This document shows, piece after piece, positions 30,471 to 39,562 of a stretch of DNA of 64,000 nucleotides. This DNA is from Microbacterium sp. 8M. GTDB taxonomy: Bacteria; Actinomycetota; Actinomycetes; Actinomycetales; Microbacteriaceae. Both the position numbers and the translations under genes were made by a program. Position 1 is the stretch's first letter. The number at the start of each line of letters is the position of its first letter. The DNA is taken from contig NZ_LR733284.1 in the NCBI RefSeq assembly GCF_902506375.1, positions 624,071-688,070 on the forward strand, given 5' to 3'. The notes under the pieces are model-generated. The model had not been told where the DNA came from, searched no databases, and saw only the letters and a list, made by a program, of their open reading frames with translations.

Positions 30471-30483
30471 AACGATAATCGTT
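30471..30483. promoter_or_regulatory. Predicted Zur operator 2
   Basis: AACGATAATCGTT: the same 13-bp architecture and central ATA as the site at 26130-26142, with the arm base pair changed symmetrically (T to C, A to G). It lies upstream of the intact COG0523 GTPase gene. The symmetric change supports selection for the palindrome rather than chance. Confidence 0.78.
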
Positions 30484-30542
30484 CGCAACAGGAGTGGGTC
30501 CACTGTTGCGGGCATCGACCTCGCCGGCTCACTCGGGCGAGA

Positions 30543-30968
30543 TCACTTCTTCGGCGTCACCTCGACCGTGAAGGCGACGTGCGCGCCGGAAACGCTGTTG
30601 CTGAGCGCGACCTTCGTCCTGCCCGTGGTGAGCGGCGAGAGTCCGGGATTGAACTGCGCGGAGCCGTCGTCCTTGCCCGGCGTGAACGACACGATGGTCG
30701 GATCCTCGATGGCAGCGGTCCAGCTCTTGTAGTCGGTGCTGTCACCGGTCAGCACGATGACGTTGTCGAGCGGGACGGAGACGGTGGTCCCGTCGACGGT
30801 CTTCAGGTCGGCCATGATCGGCGGCAGCTGCTGGGTGCCCGTGCTCGCCGATGCCGAGGCGGACGGCGCGGTCGCGGCGCCGCCGCCGGAGCAGCCGGCG
30901 AGACCGATGCCGGCGGGGACGAGAAGGGCGACCAGCACGATCGCGGAGCGGGGGAGTCGTCGGTACAT
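30543..30968 (-). CDS. Secreted lipoprotein of unknown function
   Basis: 141 residues. A signal peptide with basic start and lipobox LAGC (lipidated Cys at 26) precedes a Ser/Ala/Gly linker and a domain of about 90 residues, probably an Ig-like beta sandwich (TTVSVPLDNVIVLTGDSTDYKSW, TKVALSNSVSGAHVAFTVEVTP). No catalytic motif is seen. ATG 30968 follows GAGGAGG by four bases. It lies next to the Zur-controlled GTPase but has its own promoter region and no Zur-like site. Confidence 0.75.
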   Translation of the reverse strand: MYRRLPRSAIVLVALLVPAGIGLAGCSGGGAATAPSASASASTGTQQLPPIMADLKTVDGTTVSVPLDNVIVLTGDSTDYKSWTAAIEDPTIVSFTPGKDDGSAQFNPGLSPLTTGRTKVALSNSVSGAHVAFTVEVTPKK

Positions 30969-31080
30969 GGGTCCTCCTCGGATATGGGCCCCAGCGTAGG
31001 GGACCGACCGCACCTCCGGCAGGGGGATTCGCGGGCTCGAGGAGCGTGCTGCCCTGCGTCTTCCTGCCCGGCGACGTGGA

Positions 31081-31086
31081 TACGCT
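31081..31086 (+). promoter_or_regulatory. Leaderless -10 hexamer TACGCT
   Basis: TACGCT (31081-31086), GTGGTC, then ATG at 31093. The spacing selects this ATG over the GTG at 31087. Confidence 0.6.
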
Positions 31087-31092
31087 GTGGTC

Positions 31093-32166
31093 ATGACCGA
31101 CGCACCGGATCCGCAGGGGTGGATGCCCGACGTGCTCGGCGACGAGTTCGCCCAGCTGACCCTGCCGCTGGGATCCGACGACGAGGGCGAGGTCGTCGCG
31201 ACCCTGGTGCGCGCGCTGCCCGAGCGCACTCCGTGGCAGCGCCTGTTCGGCGACCGTCGTCAGCTCGCCGACACCGACGTGCTCTACGTGCACGGCTGGT
31301 CGGACTACTTCTTCCAGAAGCGGCTCGCCCGGTTCTGGACCGCCCGAGGTGCCCGCTTCTTCGCCCTCGACCTGCGCAAGTACGGGCGCAGCCTGCGCGC
31401 GTGGCAGACGCCGGGATACATCTCGGACCTCGCCGAGTACGACGAGGACATCGCTGCCGCGCTCGCCGCGATGCAGGCCGCGCCGTCCGGGCACGGGCCA
31501 CGGCGCCTGGTGCTGCTGGGCCATTCGACGGGTGGCCTGACCCTGAGCCTGTGGGCGGCGCGACACCCCGGGACGGCGTCGGCGGTGATCCTGAACAGCC
31601 CCTGGCTGGAGTTCCAGCTGCCGCGGTTCACACGCGAGACCATCGCACCGCTCGTGGGGCTGCAGGCAAAGCGGCGCCCGCTCGACCGTGCGCCGCAGGT
31701 GGATCTCGGCTTCTACACCCGCGCGCAGAACGAGGTCGCCGATCCCGAGGATCCGATGGAGGTGAACCTCGACTGGCGGCCCGCGCAGACGATGGCGGTC
31801 CACGCCGGGTGGCTGCACGCGATCCTCGCCGGCCACGCGACCATCGCCGCGGGCATCGACATCGCCGCGCCGGTGTGCGTGCTGCTCTCGGCGCACAGCG
31901 CCTACCCCACGACGTGGTCGGAGGATCTGACGCGCGCGGACAGCGTGCTCGTCGTCGACGACATCGCCCGCGCCGCGCTCAAGCTCGGCCGCTCGGTCAC
32001 GGTCGAGTGGATCGACGGCGCGCTGCACGACGTGTTCCTCTCGCGGCATGAAGCCCGGGAGGAGGCGTACGCCCGGCTGGGCCGCTGGGTCGACGGCTGG
32101 GCGGCCGCGGATCGGGCCGCGCGCACCACCGCGTCGCCGACCACGGCGGCACCGACGGCGGGCTGA
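31093..32166 (+). CDS. Alpha/beta hydrolase (serine aminopeptidase S33-like)
   Basis: 357 residues. DVLYVHGWSDYFFQ is the oxyanion-loop strand, LLGHSTGGLTLSLWA holds the nucleophile Ser, and DGALHDVFLSRHE near the end has the catalytic His. The fold is that of monoacylglycerol-lipase-like hydrolases. The substrate is unknown. The last 20 residues are Ala/Thr-rich and disordered. It is monocistronic and converges with the GntR gene. Confidence 0.85.
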   Translation: MTDAPDPQGWMPDVLGDEFAQLTLPLGSDDEGEVVATLVRALPERTPWQRLFGDRRQLADTDVLYVHGWSDYFFQKRLARFWTARGARFFALDLRKYGRSLRAWQTPGYISDLAEYDEDIAAALAAMQAAPSGHGPRRLVLLGHSTGGLTLSLWAARHPGTASAVILNSPWLEFQLPRFTRETIAPLVGLQAKRRPLDRAPQVDLGFYTRAQNEVADPEDPMEVNLDWRPAQTMAVHAGWLHAILAGHATIAAGIDIAAPVCVLLSAHSAYPTTWSEDLTRADSVLVVDDIARAALKLGRSVTVEWIDGALHDVFLSRHEAREEAYARLGRWVDGWAAADRAARTTASPTTAAPTAG

Positions 32167-32227
32167 CGGCGGCCGGCAGCATTCGGCGTCCGGGATCGGT
32201 TCAACCGCCGGCCGGAGGGCGCGCGCC

Positions 32228-32881
32228 TCAGTCGACGTGATGCAGCTTGCGCACGAGATGCTCCGCCGTGTGGCCGTCGCCGGCGAGGATCGCGTCGGCG
32301 AGCGCGGCGTGGAGCTCCCGCATGCGCGTGCGCTCCGCATCGTCGACCGCCCACGGGCGGAGGTTGCGCGACAGGGGCATGCTCGTCTGATCGAGGACCG
32401 CGTCGAGGATCTCGTTGTCCGAGTGCCGGGACAGATAGAGCAGGAGATCGGCGCGGCGCGCGGCGAGCACCGCGGGATCGTCGAGGCCGTCGTCGAGCGC
32501 GCGCGCCAGCGCGGCCGCCTCCTCACGCTCCGCGCCGGCCAGCCGGGGCACGGCGATCGCCGCGACCGCGCCGCCGAGGTACCCCGCGTACTCGAGGGTC
32601 TTCTCGGTGAGCTGCGGCGGCACCTCGGTGACCTGCGTGTACCGGCTCGGATGCATCTCCACCAGCCCGACCCGTTCCAGGCGCTGCAGCGCCTCGCGGA
32701 TCGGCATCCTCGAGACGCCGAATTTCTCGGCCAGTTCTGCATCCCTGATCCGGTGGCCGGGAGGCAGGGTGCCGTCGATGATCGACGCCCCGACTCTCTG
32801 ATACACCTCGTCGGCGAGAAGCTGTTTCGGCGCTCCCAGCAGCGCTCGGCCCACGCCGGATTGCGGACCGCGTTCGTCCAT
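32228..32881 (-). CDS. GntR/FadR-type transcriptional regulator
   Basis: 217 residues. An N-terminal winged helix (YQRVGASIIDGTLPPGHRIRDAELAEKFGVSRMPIREALQRLERVGLVEMHP) is followed by an all-helical FCD ligand domain, in which Asp and His residues usually bind a metal (LSRHSDNE, MRELHAAL, VRKLHHVD). ATG 32881 is preferred (GGGGG upstream); TTG 32893 would add four codons. ACTAC (32883-32887) and GTAGT (32895-32899) form an inverted repeat at the start, a candidate self-operator. No metabolic partner gene is adjacent. Confidence 0.85.
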   Translation of the reverse strand: MDERGPQSGVGRALLGAPKQLLADEVYQRVGASIIDGTLPPGHRIRDAELAEKFGVSRMPIREALQRLERVGLVEMHPSRYTQVTEVPPQLTEKTLEYAGYLGGAVAAIAVPRLAGAEREEAAALARALDDGLDDPAVLAARRADLLLYLSRHSDNEILDAVLDQTSMPLSRNLRPWAVDDAERTRMRELHAALADAILAGDGHTAEHLVRKLHHVD

Positions 32882-33051
32882 CACTACCCCCAAAGTAGTA
32901 TCCCCAGAACAGCACTATCCCACCCAGACCGGTCAAACCCAAATATCGGTGCGGAGCGGCGTCTCGAACAGGTGTTCTGCGACATCGGAGGAGCTTTCCT
33001 GCGACGCGGAAGGGCGCCGCGGGGCTTTGCCGGCCCGCGACGCCCGAGGGA

Positions 33052-33336
33052 TCAGCTGCGGCGCTGCGTGAGGTGCACCGTCACCTCGTCGCCCTCGTCC
33101 CGGCCGATCGCCCGGCGGACGGCGGCCGACACGGGAAGCTTGTGGGTGCCGTCGCCGAGCGCCATGAACGCACCGTCGAACGGGTGGCCGTCGACGGTTC
33201 CCGAGACCTTGACCAGGCCCCGGGTGCCGAAGATCCGCGCCGAGTCCGGCAGTTGCACGCAGATCCACGTATCGCCCTCGCGCACGCGCCCCAGGGTGGC
33301 GGTGAAGGCGATGTCCAGCAGGCCGACGGCGCTCAT
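33052..33336 (-). CDS. DUF1905-domain protein
   Basis: 94 residues of a small beta barrel: [66 protein letters not shown]. This matches DUF1905, which is often fused or linked to YdeI/OmpD-like proteins. Function unknown. The start ATG overlaps the VOC gene stop by four bases, so the two are translated together. Confidence 0.82.
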   Translation of the reverse strand: MSAVGLLDIAFTATLGRVREGDTWICVQLPDSARIFGTRGLVKVSGTVDGHPFDGAFMALGDGTHKLPVSAAVRRAIGRDEGDEVTVHLTQRRS

Positions 33337-33728
33337 GATCCCGCCCCGTCGGCCGCCGGCGTCCGCCCGGTGACGGAGAACTCGTTGCCGTCCGGGTCGC
33401 GCCAGGCGAACATCGGGGGCACCCCCGGCCAGCGCAGGATCTCGTCGGCGTCGACCCCCGCCGCGAGCATGGCGGCGTGCGCGGCCTCGACGTCGTCCGA
33501 CGCGAACCGGATCCCGATCGCCCCGCGGTGCACGCTCGGATCCGCCGGCTCCAGAGTGAGGACGACGTCAGCGCTGCCCGGCGCGAGCTCGATCCAGCGC
33601 CCGCCGCCGGGCGTCGGCATGTCCCGCAGCACGTCGAAGCCCAGCCCGCGGTAGAAGCGCAGAGCGTCGTCCTGGTCGTTCACGGGGATGCTCACCGCGC
33701 GGATGCCGGTGATGGGGGAGCCGTCCAT
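33333..33728 (-). CDS. VOC-family (glyoxalase/bleomycin-resistance fold) protein
   Basis: 131 residues. [27 protein letters not shown] and [26 protein letters not shown]...[16 protein letters not shown] show the paired beta-alpha-beta-beta-beta modules of the vicinal oxygen chelate fold with a likely metal site. The substrate is unknown. It is coupled to the DUF1905 gene. AAGGGACAC precedes the ATG. Confidence 0.85.
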   Translation of the reverse strand: MDGSPITGIRAVSIPVNDQDDALRFYRGLGFDVLRDMPTPGGGRWIELAPGSADVVLTLEPADPSVHRGAIGIRFASDDVEAAHAAMLAAGVDADEILRWPGVPPMFAWRDPDGNEFSVTGRTPAADGAGS

Positions 33729-33824
33729 GATGTGTCCCTTCGGAGGTCGTCGGTTCCGTTCATGGAGGTGACGATCGAGGGGACGTGCGATCGACAGTTC
33801 TGCCGGAGAGATCTCCGGCCGGCG

Positions 33825-34313
33825 TCAGCGGAAGTTGATGAACTGCAGATCCAGGTCGAGGTCGGATCCCTTGAGCAGGGCGATCACGGCCTGCAGGTCG
33901 TCGCGGCTCTTGGACTGCACGCGCAGCTCATCGCCCTGGATCTGCGACTTCACCGACTTAGGGCCCTCGTCGCGGATGATCTTGCTGATCTTCTTCGCGT
34001 TCTCCGAGCTGATGCCCTCCTTGAGGGTCGACTCGAGGCGGAACTCCTTGCCGCTCGCGGTGGGCTCGCCGGAATCGAGGCTCTTCAGCGAGATGCCGCG
34101 CTTGATGAGCTTGGACTGGAACACGTCCAGCACCGCACGCGCACGCTCGTCCGAGTTCGCGAGGATCACGATCTTGTCGCCGCTCCAGGCGATCGACGCG
34201 CCAACGCCCTTGAAGTCGTAGCGCTGCTCGATCTCCTTGCGGGCCTGGTTGAGGGCGTTGTCGGCCTCCTGGCGATCCACCTTGGACACGATGTCGAATG
34301 AGCTGTCAGCCAT
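33825..34313 (-). CDS. YajQ-family nucleotide-binding protein
   Basis: 162 residues, the usual YajQ length. [25 protein letters not shown] and QRYDFKG open the first of two ferredoxin-like RRM folds; [28 protein letters not shown] closes the second. Family members bind cyclic di-GMP or other nucleotides and RNA. The ATG at 34313 lies six bases past TACACT, so the message is likely leaderless. Confidence 0.93.
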   Translation of the reverse strand: MADSSFDIVSKVDRQEADNALNQARKEIEQRYDFKGVGASIAWSGDKIVILANSDERARAVLDVFQSKLIKRGISLKSLDSGEPTASGKEFRLESTLKEGISSENAKKISKIIRDEGPKSVKSQIQGDELRVQSKSRDDLQAVIALLKGSDLDLDLQFINFR

Positions 34314-34319
34314 ACAGGC

Positions 34320-34325
34320 AGTGTA
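34320..34325 (-). promoter_or_regulatory. Leaderless -10 hexamer TACACT (yajQ-type gene)
   Basis: On the minus strand TACACT, GCCTGT, then ATG 34313. Confidence 0.6.
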
Positions 34326-34338
34326 ACGAGCGACGACG

Positions 34339-35358
34339 TCAGGCGGTTCCGTGCACCGCGCCGCCCGGACGCGCCGTGGAGGAGCGCACCACGAACCGCG
34401 GCGTGAGGGTGCGGTGCTCGGGCGCGGCTCCCGGGTTGTCGAGCTGCGCGAGCATCAGGTGCGCGGCGAGGCGGCCCTGACCGGCGGGATCCTGTGCGAG
34501 CGTGGTCAGTCCGAAGAACGCGGAGAGCTTGTGGTCGTCGATGCCGACGACGGAGAGGTCGTCGGGCACGCGCAGCCCGAGGTCGCGGGCGGCGAGGATG
34601 CAGCCGATCCCGATCTCGTCGCTCGCGGCGAAGATCGCCGTGGGGCGGTCGTGCGCGAGCAGGGCCTTCGCCGCCGCGTACCCGGACGGGATGTCGAAGT
34701 CGGCCTCCCAGAACCCCGACTGCTCCCCGTCGAGCCCCGCCGCGCGCATCGCGGACAGCCAGCCGTCGTAGCGGGCGTCGCCGAGCTGGAAGGCGCTGGC
34801 GATCGTGCGCCCCGCGCCGACGTACGCGATCCGCGTGTGCCCGAGCGAGATCAGGTGCTCGGTGGCGAGCGTCGCCATCCGCGCGTTGTCGACGTCGACC
34901 GCCGTGGCGCCCTCGATGTACCCGCCGACGGTGACCACCGGCTTGCCGAGCGCGCGCAGGGCGCGGATCTCGTCGCCGGTGAGCTCGATGCTCGCGGCGA
35001 TCAGGCCGTCGATGCTGGCTCGGCGCAGCGAGCTGCCGAAGACCTGATCGCGCTGGGAGTCGTTGCCCTGCAGGTCGTACAGGGTCACGTCGTACCCCTG
35101 GCTGAGCAGCACCGACTCGATGCCGGTGAGGAGGTCGGTGAAGAACCAGCGGTCGATGAACGGCACCATGAAGCCGACGTGGCGGGTGCGGCCCGAGGCG
35201 AGCCCGGAGGCGTTCGACGAGATGACGTACCCGAGCTCCGCCGCCGCGGCAAGGACCTTCTCGCGGGTGGCCGCCGACGCGGTCTTGCCGTTGAGCGCGC
35301 GTGACACCGTCGCGGTGGAAACGCCGGCGAGCCGCGCCACATCGGCGATGTCAGCCAC
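34339..35358 (-). CDS. LacI-family repressor of the maltodextrin-type operon
   Basis: 339 residues. The N-terminal helix-turn-helix and hinge ([44 protein letters not shown]) are LacI-type, followed by a periplasmic-binding-protein-like sugar domain. GTG 35358 is chosen over a longer frame because GGAGG lies four bases upstream and the helix-turn-helix starts immediately. Two LacI-type operators lie in the intergenic region to the divergent ABC operon. A maltose or maltodextrin inducer is inferred from that operon. Confidence 0.9.
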   Translation of the reverse strand: MADIADVARLAGVSTATVSRALNGKTASAATREKVLAAAAELGYVISSNASGLASGRTRHVGFMVPFIDRWFFTDLLTGIESVLLSQGYDVTLYDLQGNDSQRDQVFGSSLRRASIDGLIAASIELTGDEIRALRALGKPVVTVGGYIEGATAVDVDNARMATLATEHLISLGHTRIAYVGAGRTIASAFQLGDARYDGWLSAMRAAGLDGEQSGFWEADFDIPSGYAAAKALLAHDRPTAIFAASDEIGIGCILAARDLGLRVPDDLSVVGIDDHKLSAFFGLTTLAQDPAGQGRLAAHLMLAQLDNPGAAPEHRTLTPRFVVRSSTARPGGAVHGTA

Positions 35359-35454
35359 GCTGCCTCCTGGGGGGATCGGATCAGGGAAGGGTATCGGGCC
35401 GAAGCGCCGAACGGGGACGCCGGGCATGCAGATGACGCTCGGTTCGCAACATTG

Positions 35455-35468
35455 TTGTAAACGTTTGC
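35455..35468. promoter_or_regulatory. LacI-type operator 1
   Basis: TTGTAAACGTTTGC, with palindromic core AAACGTTT, as bound by MalR/CcpA-like LacI repressors. It is about 100 bases upstream of the lacI-type gene. Confidence 0.75.
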
Positions 35469-35585
35469 GACAACTGCAAGCCCGAGCTCTGGGCGGAAGT
35501 TCCGCGATTTTCCGGAGTCTATGGATCGATGCGCGGAGATCGTCGCCGAAGCGGGCGTTGCGCAGGGGCTCAGTTCATCGCATAC

Positions 35586-35599
35586 TGTAAACGCTTGCA
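35586..35599. promoter_or_regulatory. LacI-type operator 2
   Basis: TGTAAACGCTTGCA, nearly identical to operator 1, 85 bases before the substrate-binding-protein start. Its position near the likely transcription start fits repression by roadblock. Confidence 0.78.
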
Positions 35600-35683
35600 A
35601 TGCGCAGGCGAAGCGCGCCGCATCCGGGCGGGACGCCGATCGTCGTAGATCCGCGCTTCAACAGCACCGAGAGAGGTACACCG

Positions 35684-36922
35684 ATGAAGGTGAACAGGAA
35701 GAGCATCGTCGGCTTCGGCGCGATCCTCGTGGCCGGCGCACTGGCGCTGACCGGCTGCGGCGGCAGCGCGGGTTCCGCAGGTTCCACGTCCGGCAGCGGA
35801 AAGAGTGCGGGCTCGCTGACGGTCTGGGTCGACTCGAACCGCGCGGCCGCCATGAAGCAGGTCGCCGCCGACTTCCAGAAGGACAAGGGCATCAAGATCA
35901 ACCTGGTCGTCAAGGACTTCGGGAAGATCCGCGACGACTTCACCGCCCAGGTCCCCACCGGCAAGGGTCCCGACGTCACGATCGGCGCCCACGACTGGAT
36001 CGGCTCCTTCGTGAAGGACGGTCTCGTCGCCCCCGTCGAGCTCGGCGACAAGGCCTCCCAGTTCGAGAAGGTCGCGATCTCCGCGGTCACCTACGACAGC
36101 AAGGTCTACGGCCTGCCCTACGCGATCGAGAACATCGCGATCCTGCGCAACACCGCCCTCGCCGACTCCACGCCGGCCACCTACGACGAGATGATCGCGA
36201 AGGGCAAGGCGGCGGGCACCAAGTATCCGTTCCTGATCGGCTTCGACGCCGCCACGGGTGACGCGTACCACACCTACCCGTTCGAGACGTCGTTCGGCGG
36301 CCAGGTCTTCGCGCAGAACGCGGACGGCAGCTACGACGCCAAGAAGCTCACCATCGGGGACGAGGCCGGACAGAAGTTCGCCACCTGGCTCGGCGCGCAG
36401 GGTGCCGCGGGCATCTTCAACCCCGGCCTGACCGGCGACCTCGCCAAGGCCGCGTTCAACGCGGGCGAGGCCCCCTACTTCATCAGCGGCCCGTGGAACC
36501 TGCCCGACGCTGAGAAGGCGGGCATCAAGGTCTCCGTGGACGCCATCCCGAGCGCCGGCGGCCAGGAGGCCCGTCCGTTCGCCGGCGTGCAGGCGTTCTT
36601 CGTGAACGCGAAGTCCAAGAACAGCCTCGCCGCGAACGAGTTCCTGGTGAACTACCTCGCCACCCCGGCGGTGCAGACCGCTCTGTACAAGGCAGGCGGG
36701 CGTCCGCCGGCACTGACCGAGTCGTTCAAGGCCGCGCAGTCCGACCCCGCCGTGGCCGGCTTCGCCAAGGTCGGCGCGAACTCCGTGCCGATGCCGTCGG
36801 TGCCCGAGATGGGCTCCGTGTGGGACGACTGGGGCAAGTCCGAGGTTGCCATCATCAAGGGCGCCGACCCGGTCAGCACCTGGACCACCATGGCGCAGGC
36901 GATCCAGACGAAGATCGGCTGA
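35684..36922 (+). CDS. malE: Maltose/maltodextrin-type ABC substrate-binding lipoprotein
   Basis: 412 residues. Lipobox LTGC (Cys near residue 24) anchors it to the outer face of the membrane. After a Gly/Ser linker the family 1 binding-protein fold follows (SLTVWVDSNRAAAMKQVAADFQKDKGIKI, GPDVTIGAHDWIGSFV, GLPYAIENIAILRN, PYFISGPWNLPDAEKAG). This resembles bacterial maltose-binding proteins. It is the first gene of the operon. A strong stem-loop follows its stop, probably to raise its message level above the permeases. Confidence 0.88.
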   Translation: MKVNRKSIVGFGAILVAGALALTGCGGSAGSAGSTSGSGKSAGSLTVWVDSNRAAAMKQVAADFQKDKGIKINLVVKDFGKIRDDFTAQVPTGKGPDVTIGAHDWIGSFVKDGLVAPVELGDKASQFEKVAISAVTYDSKVYGLPYAIENIAILRNTALADSTPATYDEMIAKGKAAGTKYPFLIGFDAATGDAYHTYPFETSFGGQVFAQNADGSYDAKKLTIGDEAGQKFATWLGAQGAAGIFNPGLTGDLAKAAFNAGEAPYFISGPWNLPDAEKAGIKVSVDAIPSAGGQEARPFAGVQAFFVNAKSKNSLAANEFLVNYLATPAVQTALYKAGGRPPALTESFKAAQSDPAVAGFAKVGANSVPMPSVPEMGSVWDDWGKSEVAIIKGADPVSTWTTMAQAIQTKIG

Positions 36923-36939
36923 GCCGCTCGTGAAACCCC

Positions 36940-36978
36940 GGTGCGGGGAGGCGCGCGCCGTCGCGTCCTCCCCGCACC
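36940..36978 (+). terminator. Stem-loop between malE- and malF-type genes
   Basis: GGTGCGGGGAGG (36940-36951) pairs perfectly with CCTCCCCGCACC (36967-36978). There is no T run and the downstream genes have no evident promoter, so it is likely a partial terminator or a 3'-end stabiliser of the binding-protein message. Confidence 0.8.
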
Positions 36979-37011
36979 TCCTCCCGCTGACGACGTTGTG
37001 AAGGGGTCGAG

Positions 37012-38628
37012 ATGACGGGTCCTGCCGTGCAGGAGAAGACGGTCGTGTCCGCCGAGGACAGGACCCGCAGCCGCCGCCAGCGGCGCGCGGCCGCGTACGC
37101 CGAAGCCGCTGCGGCGGGCTGGAAGGTGTGGGTCGTCAAGATCGTCGCTCTCGCGGTGATCGACGCGCTCGCGCTGTACGCGATCATCGCGCTCGCCGCG
37201 AGCGCGCAGTGGATCCCGGCGGTGCTCGTCGCGGCAGGGGTCATCGCGATCAACGTCGTCTACCTCGTCCCCGGCCTGCTGCCGGCGAAGTACTTGACGC
37301 CGGGCCTCGTGTTCCTGCTGATCTTCCAGATCTTCGTCGTGCTGTACTCCGGATACGTGGCCTTCACCAACTACGGATCCGGCCACAACTCCACCAAGGA
37401 GGACGCGGTCCAGGCGCTGCTGCTGCAGTCGCAGACCCGGGTCGACGACTCGCCGACCTTCCCGGTGAAGATCCTCGAGAAGGACGGGCGGTTCTTCCTG
37501 CTCACCGCGGACCCGGACACCGGCAAGCCCGAGCTCGGCGGCGCCGAGCAGCCGCTGGAGAGCGTGCCGGGCATCACCCTCTCCGGGGCCCCTGGTTACA
37601 CCACCCTCGACTTCGCCGGCATCATCGCCCACCAGGACGACATCGCCAAGCTTGCGGTGCCGATCTCGGAGGACGTCAACAAGGGCTACCTGAAGACCAC
37701 GGACGGATCGAACGCCTACCTGTTCACGTCGACGCTGAAGTGGGATCCGAAGGCCGACACGATGACCGACACCAAGACGGGCGTCGTGTACAGCGACACC
37801 GGTCGCGGCGCGTTCACCGCGGAGGACGGCAAGACGCTGCTGCCCGGCTGGCAGGTGTGGGTCGGCGGCGACAACTTCGTCCGCGCCTTCTCGGACCAGT
37901 CCATCCGCGGGCCGTTCTTCGCCGTGCTGCTGTGGACGTTCGCGTTCGCGATCCTCTCGGTCGCGACGACCTTCATCCTCGGTCTGTTCCTCGCGATCGT
38001 GTTCAACGACCCGAAGATGCGCAGCCGCAAGTACTACCGCGTGGTCATGATCCTCCCGTACGCCTTCCCGGCGTTCCTGTCCGCGCTGGTGTGGGCGGGA
38101 CTGTTCAACAAGGACTTCGGCTTCATCAACCAGGTGGTCCTCGGCGGCGCGTCCATCCCGTGGCTCACGGATCCATGGCTCGCCAAGATCGCCATCCTCA
38201 TCGCGAACCTGTGGCTGGGCTTCCCCTACATGTTCCTCGTCACGACGGGCGCCCTGCAGTCGCTGCCCGACGACGTCGTCGAGGCCGCGCGGGTGGACGG
38301 GGCGAGCGTGTGGCAGACGTTCCGGCTCATCAAGTTCCCGCTGCTGCTCGTCGCCGTCGCGCCGCTGCTGATCGCATCGTTCGCGTTCAACTTCAACAAC
38401 TTCGGGCTCATCTACCTCCTCACCAACGGCGGCCCGCAGTTCTCCGACGCGGGCATCAACGTCGGATCCACGGATCTGCTCATCTCGATGGTCTACAAGG
38501 TCGCCTTCGTCGGCTCGGAGCGCGACTACGGCCTCGCCAGCGCCTTCTCGATCATCATCTTCGTGCTCGTCGCCGTGATCTCGCTCATCGGGTTCCGGCA
38601 GACCAAGGTGCTGGAGGATCTGAACTGA
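37012..38628 (+). CDS. malF: ABC sugar permease, MalF type
   Basis: 538 residues. It has the MalF layout: N-terminal helices, then an external loop of roughly 160 residues (about 120-290), then the core permease domain with the EAA loop (DDVVEAARVDGASVWQTFRLIKFPLLL). A large P2-like loop is a feature of maltose rather than generic sugar permeases. The N-terminus is basic and cytosolic. It ends two bases before the next gene. No ATPase gene is in the cluster, so a shared MsmX-type ATPase must serve. Confidence 0.9.
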   Translation: MTGPAVQEKTVVSAEDRTRSRRQRRAAAYAEAAAAGWKVWVVKIVALAVIDALALYAIIALAASAQWIPAVLVAAGVIAINVVYLVPGLLPAKYLTPGLVFLLIFQIFVVLYSGYVAFTNYGSGHNSTKEDAVQALLLQSQTRVDDSPTFPVKILEKDGRFFLLTADPDTGKPELGGAEQPLESVPGITLSGAPGYTTLDFAGIIAHQDDIAKLAVPISEDVNKGYLKTTDGSNAYLFTSTLKWDPKADTMTDTKTGVVYSDTGRGAFTAEDGKTLLPGWQVWVGGDNFVRAFSDQSIRGPFFAVLLWTFAFAILSVATTFILGLFLAIVFNDPKMRSRKYYRVVMILPYAFPAFLSALVWAGLFNKDFGFINQVVLGGASIPWLTDPWLAKIAILIANLWLGFPYMFLVTTGALQSLPDDVVEAARVDGASVWQTFRLIKFPLLLVAVAPLLIASFAFNFNNFGLIYLLTNGGPQFSDAGINVGSTDLLISMVYKVAFVGSERDYGLASAFSIIIFVLVAVISLIGFRQTKVLEDLN

Positions 38629-38629
38629 C

Positions 38630-39562
38630 ATGACCGACATCGCATCGACCTCGTCCGGCGCCTCCACGGCGACCGCCGCCCTGCTCTCCGTTCCCGCGCC
38701 GCACCCGCGCCGCCCGTTCGGGCGGTGGTTCCGGGAGACCGGCTGGCGGCACATCATCGGCATCGTGATGCTCGTGTTCGCGGGCTTCCCGCTGGTGTAC
38801 GTGCTGTCCGCGTCGCTGAACCCCGGCGGCACGCTGCTCAGCACCAACGGGCTGTTCTCCAAGGTGAGCCTGGAGAACTACGTGCAGCTGTTCCAGGATC
38901 CCTCCCGCCCCTACGGGGCGTGGTTCCTGAACACGATCTTCATCGGCGTGCTCGCATCGGTGTGCAGCGTGTTCCTGTGCGCGCTCGCCGCATACGCCTT
39001 CTCCCGGATGCGCTTCCGCGGGCGCCGCGTCGGCCTGATGACCCTCCTGCTCGTGCAGATGTTCCCGCAGCTGCTGGCGATCGTCGCGATCTTCCTGCTG
39101 ATGTCGGCGATCGGCGACATCTTCCCGGCGCTCGGCCTCAACTCGCAGATCGGCCTGATCCTCGTCTACCTCGGCGGCGCGCTGGGGGCGAACACGTTCC
39201 TCATGTACGGGTTCTTCAACACCATCCCCGCCTCGATCGACGAGGCCGCCAAGATCGACGGCGCGGGCCACGCGCGGATCTTCTTCACGATCATCCTGCG
39301 TCTGGTCGCGCCAATCCTCGCCGTCGTGGGCCTGCTCGCCTTCATCGGCATCACCGGCGACTTCCTCATCGCCTCCACGGTGCTGATCTCGCCCGAGAAG
39401 CAGACGCTCGCCGTGGGCCTGTTCCAGTACGTGTCCACCGACGCGAAGAACTACGCCGTGTTCGCGGCCGGCGCCGTGCTCGCGGCGATCCTGCCGATGG
39501 TGCTGTTCCTCTCGCTGCAGAAGTACATCGTCGGCGGGCTCACCGCCGGAAGCGTCAAGTAG
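38630..39562 (+). CDS. malG: ABC sugar permease, MalG type
   Basis: 310 residues, six transmembrane helices, EAA loop IPASIDEAAKIDGAGHARIFFTIILRLVAPI. The N-terminal 40 residues are cytosolic and Ala/Ser-rich. It pairs with the preceding MalF-type permease. The C-terminal LQKYIVGGLTAGSVK is typical of MalG. Confidence 0.92.
   Translation: MTDIASTSSGASTATAALLSVPAPHPRRPFGRWFRETGWRHIIGIVMLVFAGFPLVYVLSASLNPGGTLLSTNGLFSKVSLENYVQLFQDPSRPYGAWFLNTIFIGVLASVCSVFLCALAAYAFSRMRFRGRRVGLMTLLLVQMFPQLLAIVAIFLLMSAIGDIFPALGLNSQIGLILVYLGGALGANTFLMYGFFNTIPASIDEAAKIDGAGHARIFFTIILRLVAPILAVVGLLAFIGITGDFLIASTVLISPEKQTLAVGLFQYVSTDAKNYAVFAAGAVLAAILPMVLFLSLQKYIVGGLTAGSVK

Larger units (their letters stand above)
35359..35683. 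promoter_or_regulatory. Divergent control region of the sugar operon
   Basis: 325 bases without a gene. It holds two LacI-type operator sites (35455-35468 and 35586-35599) about 130 bases apart, which would allow looping by a tetramer, and the ribosome binding sites of both flanking genes (GAGAGG before the ATG at 35684). No clear -10/-35 pair stood out. Confidence 0.6.
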
